Source of the DNA: Myxococcota bacterium
GTDB taxonomy: Bacteria; Myxococcota_A; UBA9160; PR03
Direction: 5' to 3'
Assembly: GCA_030066475.1 (NCBI GenBank)
Contig: JASJBO010000267.1
Span: 1-12,536, forward strand
DNA: 12,536 nt
In this document: one piece after another, positions 1 through 7,106 of the stretch
Position numbering within the stretch: position 1 is the stretch's first letter
How the letters are laid out: each line of letters starts with the position of its first letter
Notes under the pieces: model-generated
Database searches by the model: none
Told to the model about the DNA's origin: nothing
Seen by the model: the letters and a program-made list of their open reading frames with translations, nothing else
Made by a program: the position numbers and the translations under genes

Positions 1-141
1 GCGAGCGAAGTCGCCGCAAGCGAAGCGCGCAGCGAGCGGCAGGCGAGCGAAGTCGCCGCAAGCGAAGCGCGCAGCGAGCGGCAGGCGAGCGAAGTCGCCG
101 CAAGCGAAGCGCGCAGCGAGCCGCAGGCGAGCGAAGTCGCC
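1..141 (+). repeat. 42-bp tandem repeat (3.4 copies) inside aguA
   Basis: Three full 42-bp units lie at 1-42, 43-84 and 85-126, and a 15-nt partial fourth at 127-141. Units 1 and 2 are identical and unit 3 differs by one base (CGG to CCG near its end). Because 42 is 14 codons, the array stays in frame with the downstream agmatine deiminase and reads as ASEVAASEARSERQ repeated. The unit contains a weak hairpin (GCCGC ... GCGGC). The array may extend left of the window. It looks like a recent slippage or duplication product: near-identity between units is seen directly, recency is inferred. Confidence 0.95.
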
Positions 142-870
142 CTGTTGGACTTCCGCTTCGACAACTGGGGAAAGAAGTATCCCGACTGGGAGCCGGACGA
201 CGCAGTGCCCGGGCGTGTCGCCGAGGTGCTGGGCGTGCCGCGTTTCGTCTGCGACGCGGTGCTCGAAGGCGGCTCGATCGACGGCGACGGCGCCGGCAGC
301 GTGCTCACCACCGAGCAGTGCCTGCTCCATCCCAACCGCAGCGCGGACGGCTCCGCGCGCCCGCGCGAGGCGCTGGAGCGCCTGCTGGCCGACCAGCTCG
401 GCGCCCGGCGGGTGCTGTGGCTGGCCGGCGGCATCGAGGGCGACGACACCGACGGCCACGTCGACGACGTGGCGCGCTTCGTGGCGCCGGGCGTGGTGGT
501 GGCCGCCGTGTGCGACGATGCCTCCGACCCGAACCACACCCCGCTCGTCCAGAACCGCCGGCGGCTCGCCGCGCTCGAGGACGCGCGCGGCGCCCGGCTC
601 TCGGTCGTGGAGCTGCCGATGCCCCCGCGCATCGCCCGGGACGGCCACCGCAGCCCGGCCAGCTACGCCAACTTCTACCTCGCCAACGGCATCGCGCTGG
701 TGCCCGTCTTCGGCGTGCCGAGCGACGCCCGCGCGCTCGCCGTCCTGCGAGAGCTGCTGCCCGGCCGCGAGGTGCTCGGCATCGATTGCCGCGCGCTGGT
801 CTCGGGCTGGGGCGCGATCCACTGTGCGACCCAGCAGGAGCCCCTGGCCGCAGCGCGCCCAGGGGGCTGA
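1..870 (+). CDS. aguA: Agmatine deiminase, 5'-truncated by the window edge, with in-frame repeat insertion
   Basis: Agmatine deiminase (guanidino-modifying superfamily, EC 3.5.3.12) hydrolyses agmatine to N-carbamoylputrescine and ammonia in cytoplasmic putrescine synthesis. The frame is open from base 1. Numbering from the TTG at 145, it shows LEGGSI (40-45), the ETDGHVDN-like stretch DTDGHVDD (101-108; His105), SYANFYLANGIALVPVFG (173-190) and the C-terminal GAIHCATQQEP with the expected catalytic Cys227. Family members are about 340-370 residues. Here only the last 240 or so are recognisable, beginning at the DFRFDNWG strand, so the N-terminal third with its usual RDTGP motif should lie left of the window. 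The CTG/TTG at 142/145 is unlikely to be the real start, since the frame continues upstream through the 14-residue repeats. The final ASEVALLDFRF resembles the family's usual run into this strand. A short hairpin (841-847 with 859-865) overlaps the 3' end but lacks a T-run. The usual partner, N-carbamoylputrescine amidase, is not in view. Confidence 0.88.
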   Translation, partial: ASEVAASEARSERQASEVAASEARSERQASEVAASEARSEPQASEVALLDFRFDNWGKKYPDWEPDDAVPGRVAEVLGVPRFVCDAVLEGGSIDGDGAGSVLTTEQCLLHPNRSADGSARPREALERLLADQLGARRVLWLAGGIEGDDTDGHVDDVARFVAPGVVVAAVCDDASDPNHTPLVQNRRRLAALEDARGARLSVVELPMPPRIARDGHRSPASYANFYLANGIALVPVFGVPSDARALAVLRELLPGREVLGIDCRALVSGWGAIHCATQQEPLAAARPGG

Positions 871-905
871 CCCCGTGGGGATCCGGGCCTCGGGGCGGCT
901 TTCAC

Positions 906-936
906 TTACCGCCAGGTCGGCGCTCTCGGATAGGAT
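906..936 (+). promoter_or_regulatory. Possible promoter of the secreted hydrolase gene (-10-like TAGGAT)
   Basis: TAGGAT at 931-936 matches the sigma-70 -10 consensus TATAAT at four of six positions. It sits 29 nt before the ATG at 966, leaving room for a short leader with a Shine-Dalgarno sequence. A -35 is poor: TTACCG at 906-911 gives a 19-nt spacer. The call rests on the hexamer and its position only. Confidence 0.3.
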
Positions 937-965
937 CACCGGTCGGGCTGGCGGAGAAGGAGTCG

Positions 966-3542
966 ATGCAGATGACCTGGCGACGATCGACGCGGGCGGT
1001 GGCCCTGGTGACGTGGCTCGGAGCCCTCGGCACCGGGCAGTGCGTGAAGGTGGGTCCCAGCTACTTCGCGTTCTACGCGCCGCAGGAGACCCAGCTCACG
1101 CTGGTCGGGCCGACGCGCGTCGACCTGATCGTGCCCGGCTTCTCGGACCGCGGGTCGCTGGTCGTGACGCTCGACGGCGTCGACGTGAGCGACGCCTTCA
1201 GGTTCCGCGAGCGGGTCGCTCGGGGCGAGCTCGACCTCGAGGCAGGCGAGCACGAGCTGCGCGCCACGATCGACCTGACGCCCGCGCTCCTCGGCAGCGC
1301 GGAGACGGTGCGCCGCTTCGAGGCCATCGCGCTGCAGGATCCCGAGCGCTGCGAGATCCTCAACGACACCGAGTGCGTGCTGCCGTTCCCGTCCTCGCGC
1401 TTCCAGGCCGAGGACGAGAGCACCGACACGGGCCTGCGCCAGAGCTATCCCGAGGGCGCGCTGCCGGCGATCTCGGCCGGGTCGCTCGCCAACCTGCTGG
1501 CCGGCGATCCGTTCCCGCTCGCCTCGGCCCCGTTCAACCGCCACGACGGCGTGAGCCCCACCGTGCAGCCGATCGCGCACTTCCCGGGCGGCGTCGACCT
1601 GGCGGCGTCGGGCGCGTCGCGGCTGCTCGAGTCCACGCGCAACTTCGACCTGGGCTCGCTCGACGCCGACAGCCCGAGCGTGCTGCTCGACGCCGTGACG
1701 GGCCTGCGCGTGGCGCACTTCCTGGAGAACGACGCCAACGCCACCGGTGACTTCCTCGACCGCCAGACGACGGTGATGCGGCCGGCGCTGAGCCTGCTGC
1801 CCGGACGTCGCTACATCGTCGCATTCCGCAACCTGGTGGCGCCCGGCGGCGGGGCGGTGGCGGCCGAGGCGGCCTTCGCGGCGCTGCGCGACGGGCGGCC
1901 CAGCGACATCCCCGCGCTCGAGGCGCGCCGCGCCCGCTACGAGGAGCGGATCTTCCCCGCGCTCGCCGCGGCCGGCGTGGCGCGCGAGGAGCTGGTGCTG
2001 GCCTTCGACTTCACCGTGGCCAGCGATCGCGATCTGGCCGGCCAGATGCTCGCGATGCGCGACGAGGCGCTCGCCTGGGTCGCCGGCCTGGACCCGCTCG
2101 ACCGCTTCGCGATCACCTCGGTCGAGACCGTGAGCGATTGCTCCCAGCCCGGCGACACCGCCTGGCGCGACATCCGCGGCACCTTCCGCGTCCCCTCCTA
2201 CCTCACCAGCGATCCCGCGGCGGAGCCGCCGCCGCTGGCCGACAACTACGCCGACGAGGACACGCTGGGCTTCCTGGCCGTGAACGCCGACGGGACGCCG
2301 CGTCGCACCGGCACGGTGGACGCGCCGTTCGGGATCACGATCCCGTGCGTCGCGCTCGACGCGCCCCTCACCGGGCTCGTGCTCGGCCACGGCCTGTTCG
2401 GCGAGGGCCCGGGCTTCGCGCGCAGCTTCGTCGAGAGCGTCTCCGGCCTGGGGGAGCTGATCGACGCCGGTCTCGTGCCGGCGGACACCCGGCTCGACTA
2501 CGTGCCGGCCGCGACCAACTGGTCGGGTCTCTCGCAGCTCGAGGTCCCTCCGCTGCCGTCCGACATCCCCGAGGATCCGCTCAGCGACCCCGAGTTCCTG
2601 ATGGCGCTCGGCGAGCTGCTGACGAGCTTCATCGGCAAGATCTTCGTCGACTTCGACGACTTCGCCGCGCTCTCCGACCGCATGCGCCAGGGGCAGCTCG
2701 CGACCCTGGTGCTGGCGCGCCTGGTCGCGAACGGCACGTTCAACGAGCACGCGTGCTTCCAGGTACTCGACCCCGAGCCGGCGGACTGCACGGTCGCGGC
2801 GGGCGACCCGGCGGCCGGCGTCTTCGACACCGCCCGCACGCCGGTCTACTTCGGCGCCAGCCTGGGTGGCATCATGGGAAGCATGTTCCTCGCCCTCACC
2901 CAGGACGTGCAACGGGGCAACGTCGACGTGCCGGCGATCAACTTCTCGCTCGTGCTGCAGCGCGCCAAGCCCTTCAAGCCCTTCAAGTTCTTCCTGGACG
3001 CGATCGACCCCGACCCGCTGCCGCAGATCGTCGGCCTGCAGCTGCTGCACGAGCTGTGGGTGCGCGGCGAGTCGGCATGCTGCGTGCACCACGTCACCGG
3101 CAACACGCTGGCGCCCTTCCCCGACACGCCGGCGAAGGACGTGCTGATGACGGTGGCGCTCTACGACCAGCAGGTGACGCGCTTCGGCGCCCAGATCGCC
3201 GCCGCCACGATGGGGCTGCCGAACCTGGAGGGCTCGGTGCTGACAGACCTGCCGCTGGTGCCCGACGCGCAGGGGCCCGTCGCCTCGGCCCACGTGATCT
3301 ACGACACCGGCTCCTACCGGCTCGGCGTGGACGACGCGTTCATCCCGCCGCTCGCCAACCTGCCGGTTGCCCAGGACGACAACCGCTGCGACCCGCACGG
3401 GCTCCGGGCGTTCATCCCGGCCTCGCTGACCCAGCTCGCGGGCTTCCTGGAAACCGGCGTGATCGAGAACTCCTGCAACGGGCTCTGCGACGCGGCCGAG
3501 CCGCTCGAGCAGCCGCTCGGCGGCCCCGTCTGCGAGCGCTAG
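966..3542 (+). CDS. Large exported alpha/beta-hydrolase-like protein (GxSxG), function unknown
   Basis: This 858-residue protein is probably exported. Its N-terminus has RR at residues 6-7, a hydrophobic stretch (about 10-23) and Cys26. The sequence before that Cys (GTGQC) does not fit a lipobox, so a lipoprotein is not supported. Residues about 30-120 look like a beta-rich Ig-like domain (VDLIVPGFSDRGSLVVTLDG). The remainder shows alpha/beta-hydrolase marks: GHGLFG at 474-479 (oxyanion-hole type HG), GASLGG at 630-635 with candidate nucleophile Ser632, YDQQV with candidate acid Asp734, and DPHGLRAF with candidate His811. Together these make a credible Ser-Asp-His order. The substrate (lipid, polyester or peptide) cannot be told. 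AAGGAG at 957-962 is 3 nt from ATG 966 and 9 nt from the in-frame ATG 972; GGAG at 953-956 is 9 nt from ATG 966. Either Met could therefore be the start. The gene stands alone between aguA and the frd operon. Confidence 0.75.
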   Translation: MQMTWRRSTRAVALVTWLGALGTGQCVKVGPSYFAFYAPQETQLTLVGPTRVDLIVPGFSDRGSLVVTLDGVDVSDAFRFRERVARGELDLEAGEHELRATIDLTPALLGSAETVRRFEAIALQDPERCEILNDTECVLPFPSSRFQAEDESTDTGLRQSYPEGALPAISAGSLANLLAGDPFPLASAPFNRHDGVSPTVQPIAHFPGGVDLAASGASRLLESTRNFDLGSLDADSPSVLLDAVTGLRVAHFLENDANATGDFLDRQTTVMRPALSLLPGRRYIVAFRNLVAPGGGAVAAEAAFAALRDGRPSDIPALEARRARYEERIFPALAAAGVAREELVLAFDFTVASDRDLAGQMLAMRDEALAWVAGLDPLDRFAITSVETVSDCSQPGDTAWRDIRGTFRVPSYLTSDPAAEPPPLADNYADEDTLGFLAVNADGTPRRTGTVDAPFGITIPCVALDAPLTGLVLGHGLFGEGPGFARSFVESVSGLGELIDAGLVPADTRLDYVPAATNWSGLSQLEVPPLPSDIPEDPLSDPEFLMALGELLTSFIGKIFVDFDDFAALSDRMRQGQLATLVLARLVANGTFNEHACFQVLDPEPADCTVAAGDPAAGVFDTARTPVYFGASLGGIMGSMFLALTQDVQRGNVDVPAINFSLVLQRAKPFKPFKFFLDAIDPDPLPQIVGLQLLHELWVRGESACCVHHVTGNTLAPFPDTPAKDVLMTVALYDQQVTRFGAQIAAATMGLPNLEGSVLTDLPLVPDAQGPVASAHVIYDTGSYRLGVDDAFIPPLANLPVAQDDNRCDPHGLRAFIPASLTQLAGFLETGVIENSCNGLCDAAEPLEQPLGGPVCER

Positions 3543-3559
3543 GAGTCTGCGCGGCAGAA

Positions 3560-3613
3560 GCGCCCCGCAAGCGCCCGCAGGGCGCGCGCAGTGAGGCGAA
3601 GCCGAACGAAGTC
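3560..3613 (+). other. Intergenic element resembling the aguA 42-bp repeat, with a 6-bp hairpin
   Basis: After the hydrolase stop, 3583-3612 aligns without gaps to the last 30 bases of the aguA repeat pattern (GCGCGCAG ... CGAAGTC) at 24 of 30 positions by eye. Just before it, GCGCCC (3571-3576) and GGGCGC (3580-3585) form a perfect 6-bp stem with a 3-nt loop. The hairpin could serve as a weak terminator, but no T-run follows. No ORF of note lies in 3543-3708. Confidence 0.4.
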
Positions 3614-3629
3614 CACCAGCTAGCGCCCG

Positions 3630-3708
3630 CCGTTTCCTTTCCATCCGGCGCCGAATTCGTTAGACCTTTCGTGTATTTCCAACACGCCAAGGGAGGCGGT
3701 GGTCGAAC
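3630..3708 (+). promoter_or_regulatory. Leader of the frd operon with AT-richer patch
   Basis: Bases 3630-3690 are clearly less GC-rich than everything around them and precede frdA, so this is the likely promoter region. Possible core elements are TTAGAC (3660-3665) and nearby TGTATTTC. I cannot pick a convincing -35/-10 pair. GGGAGG at 3691-3696 is the only Shine-Dalgarno candidate and lies 12 nt from the GTG start, somewhat long. Confidence 0.3.
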
Positions 3709-5427
3709 GTGGTCGAAACCTTCCGGCACGACGTCATCATCGTCGGCGGGGGCGCAGCGGGGCTGCGCGCAGCCATCGCCGTCGTCGAAGCCGACCCCGA
3801 CATCACGGTTGCGCTGGTGTCGAAGGTCTATCCGATGCGGAGCCACACGGTCTCCGCGGAGGGCGGCGCGGCCGCCGTCGCTCGCGACGACGACACGCTC
3901 GAGATGCACGGCTACGACACCGTCAAGGGCTCCGACTTCCTCGGCGACCAGCCCTGCATCGAGTACTTCGTCGAGCAGGCTCCGAAGGAGCTGACCCTGC
4001 TCGAGCACTGGGGCTGCCCCTGGAGCCGCAACGACGATGGCACGGTTGCCACCCGCGCCTTCGGCGGCATGACGACCAAGCGCACGTGGTACGCCGCCGA
4101 CAAGGTCGGCTTCCACATGCTGCACTCGCTGTTCCAGACCTCGATGCAGTACGACCGCATCGTCCGCTACGACGAGAACTTCGTCACGAAGCTCCTGGTC
4201 GACGACGGCGCCGTGCGGGGCGTGGCGGCGATCGACATGCGCTCGGGCGAGATGCGCATGTTCCACGGCCGCGCCGTGATCCTGGCGACGGGCGGCGCGG
4301 GCAAGTGCTTCCCCTTCACCACCAACGGCAACATCAAGACGGGCGACGGCATGGCGATCGCCTATCGCGCCGGGGTGGGCCTGAAGGACATGGAGTTCGT
4401 CCAGTACCACCCGACCGGCCTGCCGGGCACGGGCATCCTGATCACCGAGGCGACCCGCGGCGAGGGCGGCTACGTGATCAACTCCGAGGGCGAGCGCTTC
4501 CTGGTGACGCGCGACTACGGCGTGGGCCAGAAGGCGGAGCTGGGGCCGCGCGACATGATCTCGCGCGCGATCGTGCAGGAGATCGAGGCGGGCCGCGGCA
4601 TCAAGGGCCCCTACGGCGAGTACGTCCACCTCGACCTGCGGCACCTGGGCGAGGACAAGATCAACGCGCGGCTGCCGTTCGTGCGGGAGCTGGGCCGCGT
4701 GTACGCGGGCGTCGACCCGGTGCACGAGCCGCTGCCGATCCGCCCGGTGGTCCACTACATGATGGGCGGCGTCGACACCGACATCGACGGCGCCACCTCG
4801 CTGCCCGGCCTGTACGCGGCCGGGGAGGTCGCCTCGGTGTCGATCAACGGCGCCAACCGGCTCGGCTCGAACTCGCTGACCGAATGTCTGGTGTTCGGCG
4901 CGCGCGCGGGCGAGTGCGCGGTGGAGTACGCGCGCGGCAGCTCCGATGGCGACGCCGGGCGGCTGCGCCAGCAGACCGAGGAGGAGGGCGTCCGCATCGA
5001 CCACCTGCGCGGCCGCAAGAACGCGGACGAGAAGATGACGCCGATCCGCAACGAGATGCAGGCAACGATGGAGGCCGGCTGCGGCGTCTACCGTGAAGAG
5101 GCGCCGATGCAGGAGACCTGCCGCACGCTCGCCCAGCTCAAGGGCCGCTTCGCGAGCCTGGGCCTCGAGGACGAGTCGAAGGTGTTCAACACCGAGCTGA
5201 TCGCCGCGCTCGAGCTCGGCAACATGCTCGACGTGGCGGAGACGGTGGCCCACGCGGCGCTGCTGCGGCGCGAGTCGCGCGGCGCCCAGGCGCGGCGCGA
5301 CGCGCCTTCGCGCGACGACGCGAACTTCCTGTACCACCAGGTGGTGTTCTTCGATCCGGGCGGGCCGCGCGTCGAGCGCAAGGAGGTGCAGATCACCCGC
5401 TGGCAGCCCGAGGAGCGCAAGTACTGA
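3709..5427 (+). CDS. frdA: Fumarate reductase / succinate dehydrogenase flavoprotein subunit
   Basis: Catalytic FAD subunit that interconverts fumarate and succinate on the cytoplasmic face of the membrane; 572 residues. Seen: the dinucleotide-binding GGGAAG near residues 13-18, SHTVSAEGG with His46 as the expected covalent FAD attachment residue, HPTGLPGTG (234-242), TEATRGEGG (246-254; Glu247, Arg250), RPVVHYMMGG (345-354; His349) and NRLGSNSL (383-390; Arg384). The blocks AFGGMTTKRTWYAADKVGFH, ELGPRD and the C-terminal SRGAQARRD...ITRWQPEERKY follow E. coli FrdA more closely than typical SdhA. It is about 30 residues shorter than E. coli FrdA (602), partly from a shortened loop before ELGPRD. 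The cysteine next to the active-site Arg in E. coli (CRGEGG) is Thr249 here. The GTG start is chosen because MVETFRHDVIIVGGG begins exactly as the family does. The stop overlaps frdB by one base (TGATG). Direction of catalysis in vivo cannot be read from sequence. Confidence 0.95.
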   Translation: MVETFRHDVIIVGGGAAGLRAAIAVVEADPDITVALVSKVYPMRSHTVSAEGGAAAVARDDDTLEMHGYDTVKGSDFLGDQPCIEYFVEQAPKELTLLEHWGCPWSRNDDGTVATRAFGGMTTKRTWYAADKVGFHMLHSLFQTSMQYDRIVRYDENFVTKLLVDDGAVRGVAAIDMRSGEMRMFHGRAVILATGGAGKCFPFTTNGNIKTGDGMAIAYRAGVGLKDMEFVQYHPTGLPGTGILITEATRGEGGYVINSEGERFLVTRDYGVGQKAELGPRDMISRAIVQEIEAGRGIKGPYGEYVHLDLRHLGEDKINARLPFVRELGRVYAGVDPVHEPLPIRPVVHYMMGGVDTDIDGATSLPGLYAAGEVASVSINGANRLGSNSLTECLVFGARAGECAVEYARGSSDGDAGRLRQQTEEEGVRIDHLRGRKNADEKMTPIRNEMQATMEAGCGVYREEAPMQETCRTLAQLKGRFASLGLEDESKVFNTELIAALELGNMLDVAETVAHAALLRRESRGAQARRDAPSRDDANFLYHQVVFFDPGGPRVERKEVQITRWQPEERKY

Positions 5428-6173
5428 TGGCCGACGACCAGCAGAAGAAGACCTTCGTGGTCACCCGCTTCGACCCCGACCGGGACCAGGTGCCCAAGAC
5501 GCAGAGCTACGAGGTGCCGATCCAGCCGGACTGGAAGGTCCTCGACGCGCTGAATTACATCAAGGACCACATCGACCCGACGCTCTCGCACCGCTGGTCG
5601 TGCCGCATGGCCGTCTGCGGCAGCTGCGGCATGAACGTGAACGGCGAGCCCAAGCTCACCTGCAAGACCCCGCTGCGCGACTACGGCGACACCGTCGAGG
5701 TGGAGCCGCTCGCGAACTTCCCGATCGTCCGCGACCTCGTGATCGAGATGGACGGCTTCATGGAGAAGTTCCGGGAGGTGAAGCCGTGGGTGATCACCGC
5801 CAAGGAGAAGGCGGTGGAGGAGGGCACCTACCGCCAGTCGCCCGAGCAGCTCGAGGCGTTCAAGCAGTTCAGCATGTGCATCAACTGCATGCTCTGCTAT
5901 TCGGCCTGCCCGGTGGTGTCGCAGGAGCCCGACTTCCTGGGGCCGGCGGCGATCGCGCTCGGCCACCGCTACAACATGGACTCGCGCGACGAGGGCCAGC
6001 GCGAGCGCAACCGCGTGTTCCGCGGCGAGGGCACCGTGTTCCACTGCTCCTACGCCAACGAGTGCAGCGAGGTCTGCCCCAAGAACGTCGACCCCGCCGC
6101 CGCCGTGAACCAGGCCAAGCTGAACGCCGTGATCGACTGGGCGACGTCCTTCGTCGTGCGGCGGGAGAAGTAG
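5427..6173 (+). CDS. frdB: Fumarate reductase / succinate dehydrogenase iron-sulfur subunit
   Basis: Electron-transfer subunit linking the FrdA flavin to the quinone site; 248 residues against 244 in E. coli. All cluster ligands are visible: Cys59, 64, 67 and 79 for [2Fe-2S]; Cys151, 154, 157 and 217 for [4Fe-4S]; Cys161, 207 and 213 for [3Fe-4S], assigned by alignment to E. coli FrdB. SEVCPKNVDPAAA (214-226) is near-identical to E. coli. Lys231 aligns with the E. coli lysine (Lys228) that contacts menaquinone. GAGGAG at 5410-5415 lies 11 nt upstream of the ATG, inside frdA, and the one-base overlap suggests translational coupling. The stop is followed after two bases by frdC. Confidence 0.95.
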   Translation: MADDQQKKTFVVTRFDPDRDQVPKTQSYEVPIQPDWKVLDALNYIKDHIDPTLSHRWSCRMAVCGSCGMNVNGEPKLTCKTPLRDYGDTVEVEPLANFPIVRDLVIEMDGFMEKFREVKPWVITAKEKAVEEGTYRQSPEQLEAFKQFSMCINCMLCYSACPVVSQEPDFLGPAAIALGHRYNMDSRDEGQRERNRVFRGEGTVFHCSYANECSEVCPKNVDPAAAVNQAKLNAVIDWATSFVVRREK

Positions 6174-6175
6174 CG

Positions 6176-6616
6176 ATGGCGAGAGCCGCCCACCCCGAGG
6201 CGATGGCGCCGGCGACGCCGGGCGCCACGCGCACCGCGCCGCCGCAGATTCCGGACCGCTTCTGGAGCCAGCCGCGGATGCGCCGCTACCTGCTGTTCGA
6301 CGCCACCGGCATCGTCTACCTCGCGGTGGGCCTGCTGGTGCTGCGCGTCGCCTGGGCGCTGCGCGACGGCCCCGAGGCCTGGCAGTCGCTGATGCAGGAG
6401 TTCGCGAACCCGCTCTACCTGGGCTTCCACGTGCTCACGCTGGTGTCGGTGGTGTTCGTCGGCGTCCGCTTCTTCTCGCTCTTCCCCAAGGCGCAGCCCG
6501 CCTTCATCGGCCCCGCCAAGCCGCCGCCGGGACCCGTGCTGGTCGCGGGCCTCTATGGGGCCTGGATCGGCGCGACCCTGGTGCTGCTGGCCGTGCTCGG
6601 AGGGATCTGGCCGTGA
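6176..6616 (+). CDS. frdC: Fumarate reductase membrane anchor subunit C
   Basis: A 146-residue membrane protein with three hydrophobic segments (about 41-62, 79-101 and 120-144). The stretch DGPEAWQSLMQEFANP (64-79), the following LITL-like region and the FPKA motif (103-106) match E. coli FrdC (131 residues) in order and spacing. The extra length is a polar, Ala/Pro-rich N-terminus of about 25 residues; an internal ATG at 6203 could be the true start. FrdC and FrdD anchor FrdAB and form the quinone site without haem. By alignment, E. coli quinone-site residues Arg28, Glu29, His82 and Trp86 are Phe41, Asp42, Val95 and Phe99 here, so the pocket differs. The gene's last four bases overlap frdD (GTGA). 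Confidence 0.88.
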   Translation: MARAAHPEAMAPATPGATRTAPPQIPDRFWSQPRMRRYLLFDATGIVYLAVGLLVLRVAWALRDGPEAWQSLMQEFANPLYLGFHVLTLVSVVFVGVRFFSLFPKAQPAFIGPAKPPPGPVLVAGLYGAWIGATLVLLAVLGGIWP

Positions 6617-6972
6617 AGACCCTGCTGCTCCGCCTCGAGCCCGTCATCTGGGTGCTGTTCGGCGCCGGCATCATGGTGGGCACCATCCTGCTGCCGGCCT
6701 ACCTGCTGACCGTGGGCCTCGCCGAGCCGCTGGGCCTGCTCCCCGAAGGCGCCCTGTCCTACGAGCGCGCCCACGCGATCGCGGCGAACCCGATCGGGCG
6801 CGTGCTGCTGCTGGCGCTGATCGCCCTGCCGCTGTGGAAGGGCGCGCACCACGTGCGCGCGCTGTGCGTCGACCTGATCGGCCCGAAGAGCGACGGCGCG
6901 ATCGGCACGCTGCTCTACCTGATCGCCGCCGGCGGCAGCGTCGCCGGCATCCTGGCCGTCGCCAGCATCTAG
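6613..6972 (+). CDS. frdD: Fumarate reductase membrane anchor subunit D
   Basis: A 119-residue protein, the same length as E. coli FrdD, with three hydrophobic segments (about 10-36, 61-78 and 94-118). Shared blocks in order: EPVIWVLFGAG (9-19, keeping the quinone-site Trp, here Trp13), LLPEGALSYER (42-52) and ALPLWKGAHH (71-80). His79 aligns with E. coli His80, and the next residue, Arg81 in E. coli, is His80. Start GTG at 6613 overlaps the frdC stop by 4 nt and has GGAGGG at 6599-6604 with an 8-nt spacer, so both coupling and its own ribosome site are present. It ends the operon; a strong hairpin begins 17 nt after the stop. Confidence 0.88.
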   Translation: MKTLLLRLEPVIWVLFGAGIMVGTILLPAYLLTVGLAEPLGLLPEGALSYERAHAIAANPIGRVLLLALIALPLWKGAHHVRALCVDLIGPKSDGAIGTLLYLIAAGGSVAGILAVASI

Positions 6973-6988
6973 CCCGTCGGTCCGATGA

Positions 6989-7029
6989 CACGCCCGTCCC
7001 CGCTTGACGGGGTTTCGGGCGTGCTTATT
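6989..7029 (+). terminator. Two-tier hairpin after frdD, probable operon terminator
   Basis: CACGCCCG (6989-6996) pairs perfectly with CGGGCGTG (7016-7023). Inside it, CCCCG (6998-7002) pairs with CGGGG (7008-7012) around the loop CTTGA, with a 1x3 internal loop between the tiers. CTTATT follows directly, a modest T-rich tail. Position after the last frd gene and before hsp20 fits intrinsic termination; the interrupted T-run lowers confidence. Confidence 0.55.
7003..7029 (+). promoter_or_regulatory. Candidate heat-shock (RpoH-type) promoter of hsp20
   Basis: CTTGAC (7003-7008) and CTTATT (7024-7029) give CTTG-N17-CTTATT, close to the RpoH promoter pattern known from alphaproteobacteria (CTTG, 17-18 nt, C(Y)TATNT). 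As a sigma-70 promoter it is poor: TTGACG is good but no TATAAT-like hexamer lies at the right distance. The gene driven would be hsp20, which supports heat-shock control. The -35 lies in the loop of the preceding hairpin. No CIRCE sequence is present. Confidence 0.5.
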
Positions 7030-7055
7030 CCTCCGGACATCGCCAGCACGAGCCG

Positions 7056-7076
7056 CGTCCCGTTCCCCGAGGGACG
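7056..7076 (+). other. Hairpin in the hsp20 leader
   Basis: CGTCCC (7056-7061) and GGGACG (7071-7076) form a perfect 6-bp stem with a 9-nt loop within the predicted 5' leader. An alternative pairing CCCC (7065-7068) with GGGG (7078-7081) is mutually exclusive with it. The structure could affect expression, but the Shine-Dalgarno (AAGGAGG, 7094-7100) is outside it, so a classic RNA thermometer is not shown. Confidence 0.35.
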
Positions 7077-7106
7077 AGGGGCCGAGGCGAGACAAGGAGG
7101 TAGATC

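Noticed and set aside
1..141. CRISPR array
   Set aside because: The 42-bp units are directly adjacent with no unique spacers and are in frame with aguA, so this is a tandem repeat.
966..1045. Lipoprotein signal on the large hydrolase
   Set aside because: The residues before Cys26 are Thr-Gly-Gln, which do not fit the lipobox; an ordinary Sec signal is likelier.
936..3644. Long minus-strand open frame opposite the hydrolase gene
   Set aside because: Its translation is Arg/Ala/Val/His-rich with no domain or signal. Very GC-rich genes leave long antisense frames open, and the plus strand has a signal peptide and hydrolase motifs.
3412..5337. Long minus-strand open frame opposite frdA
   Set aside because: Low-complexity translation with no recognisable motif, while the plus strand is an unmistakable FrdA.
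6989..7023. CIRCE operator (HrcA site) before hsp20
   Set aside because: The inverted repeat is CACGCCCG/CGGGCGTG, not the CIRCE sequence TTAGCACTC-N9-GAGTGCTAA.
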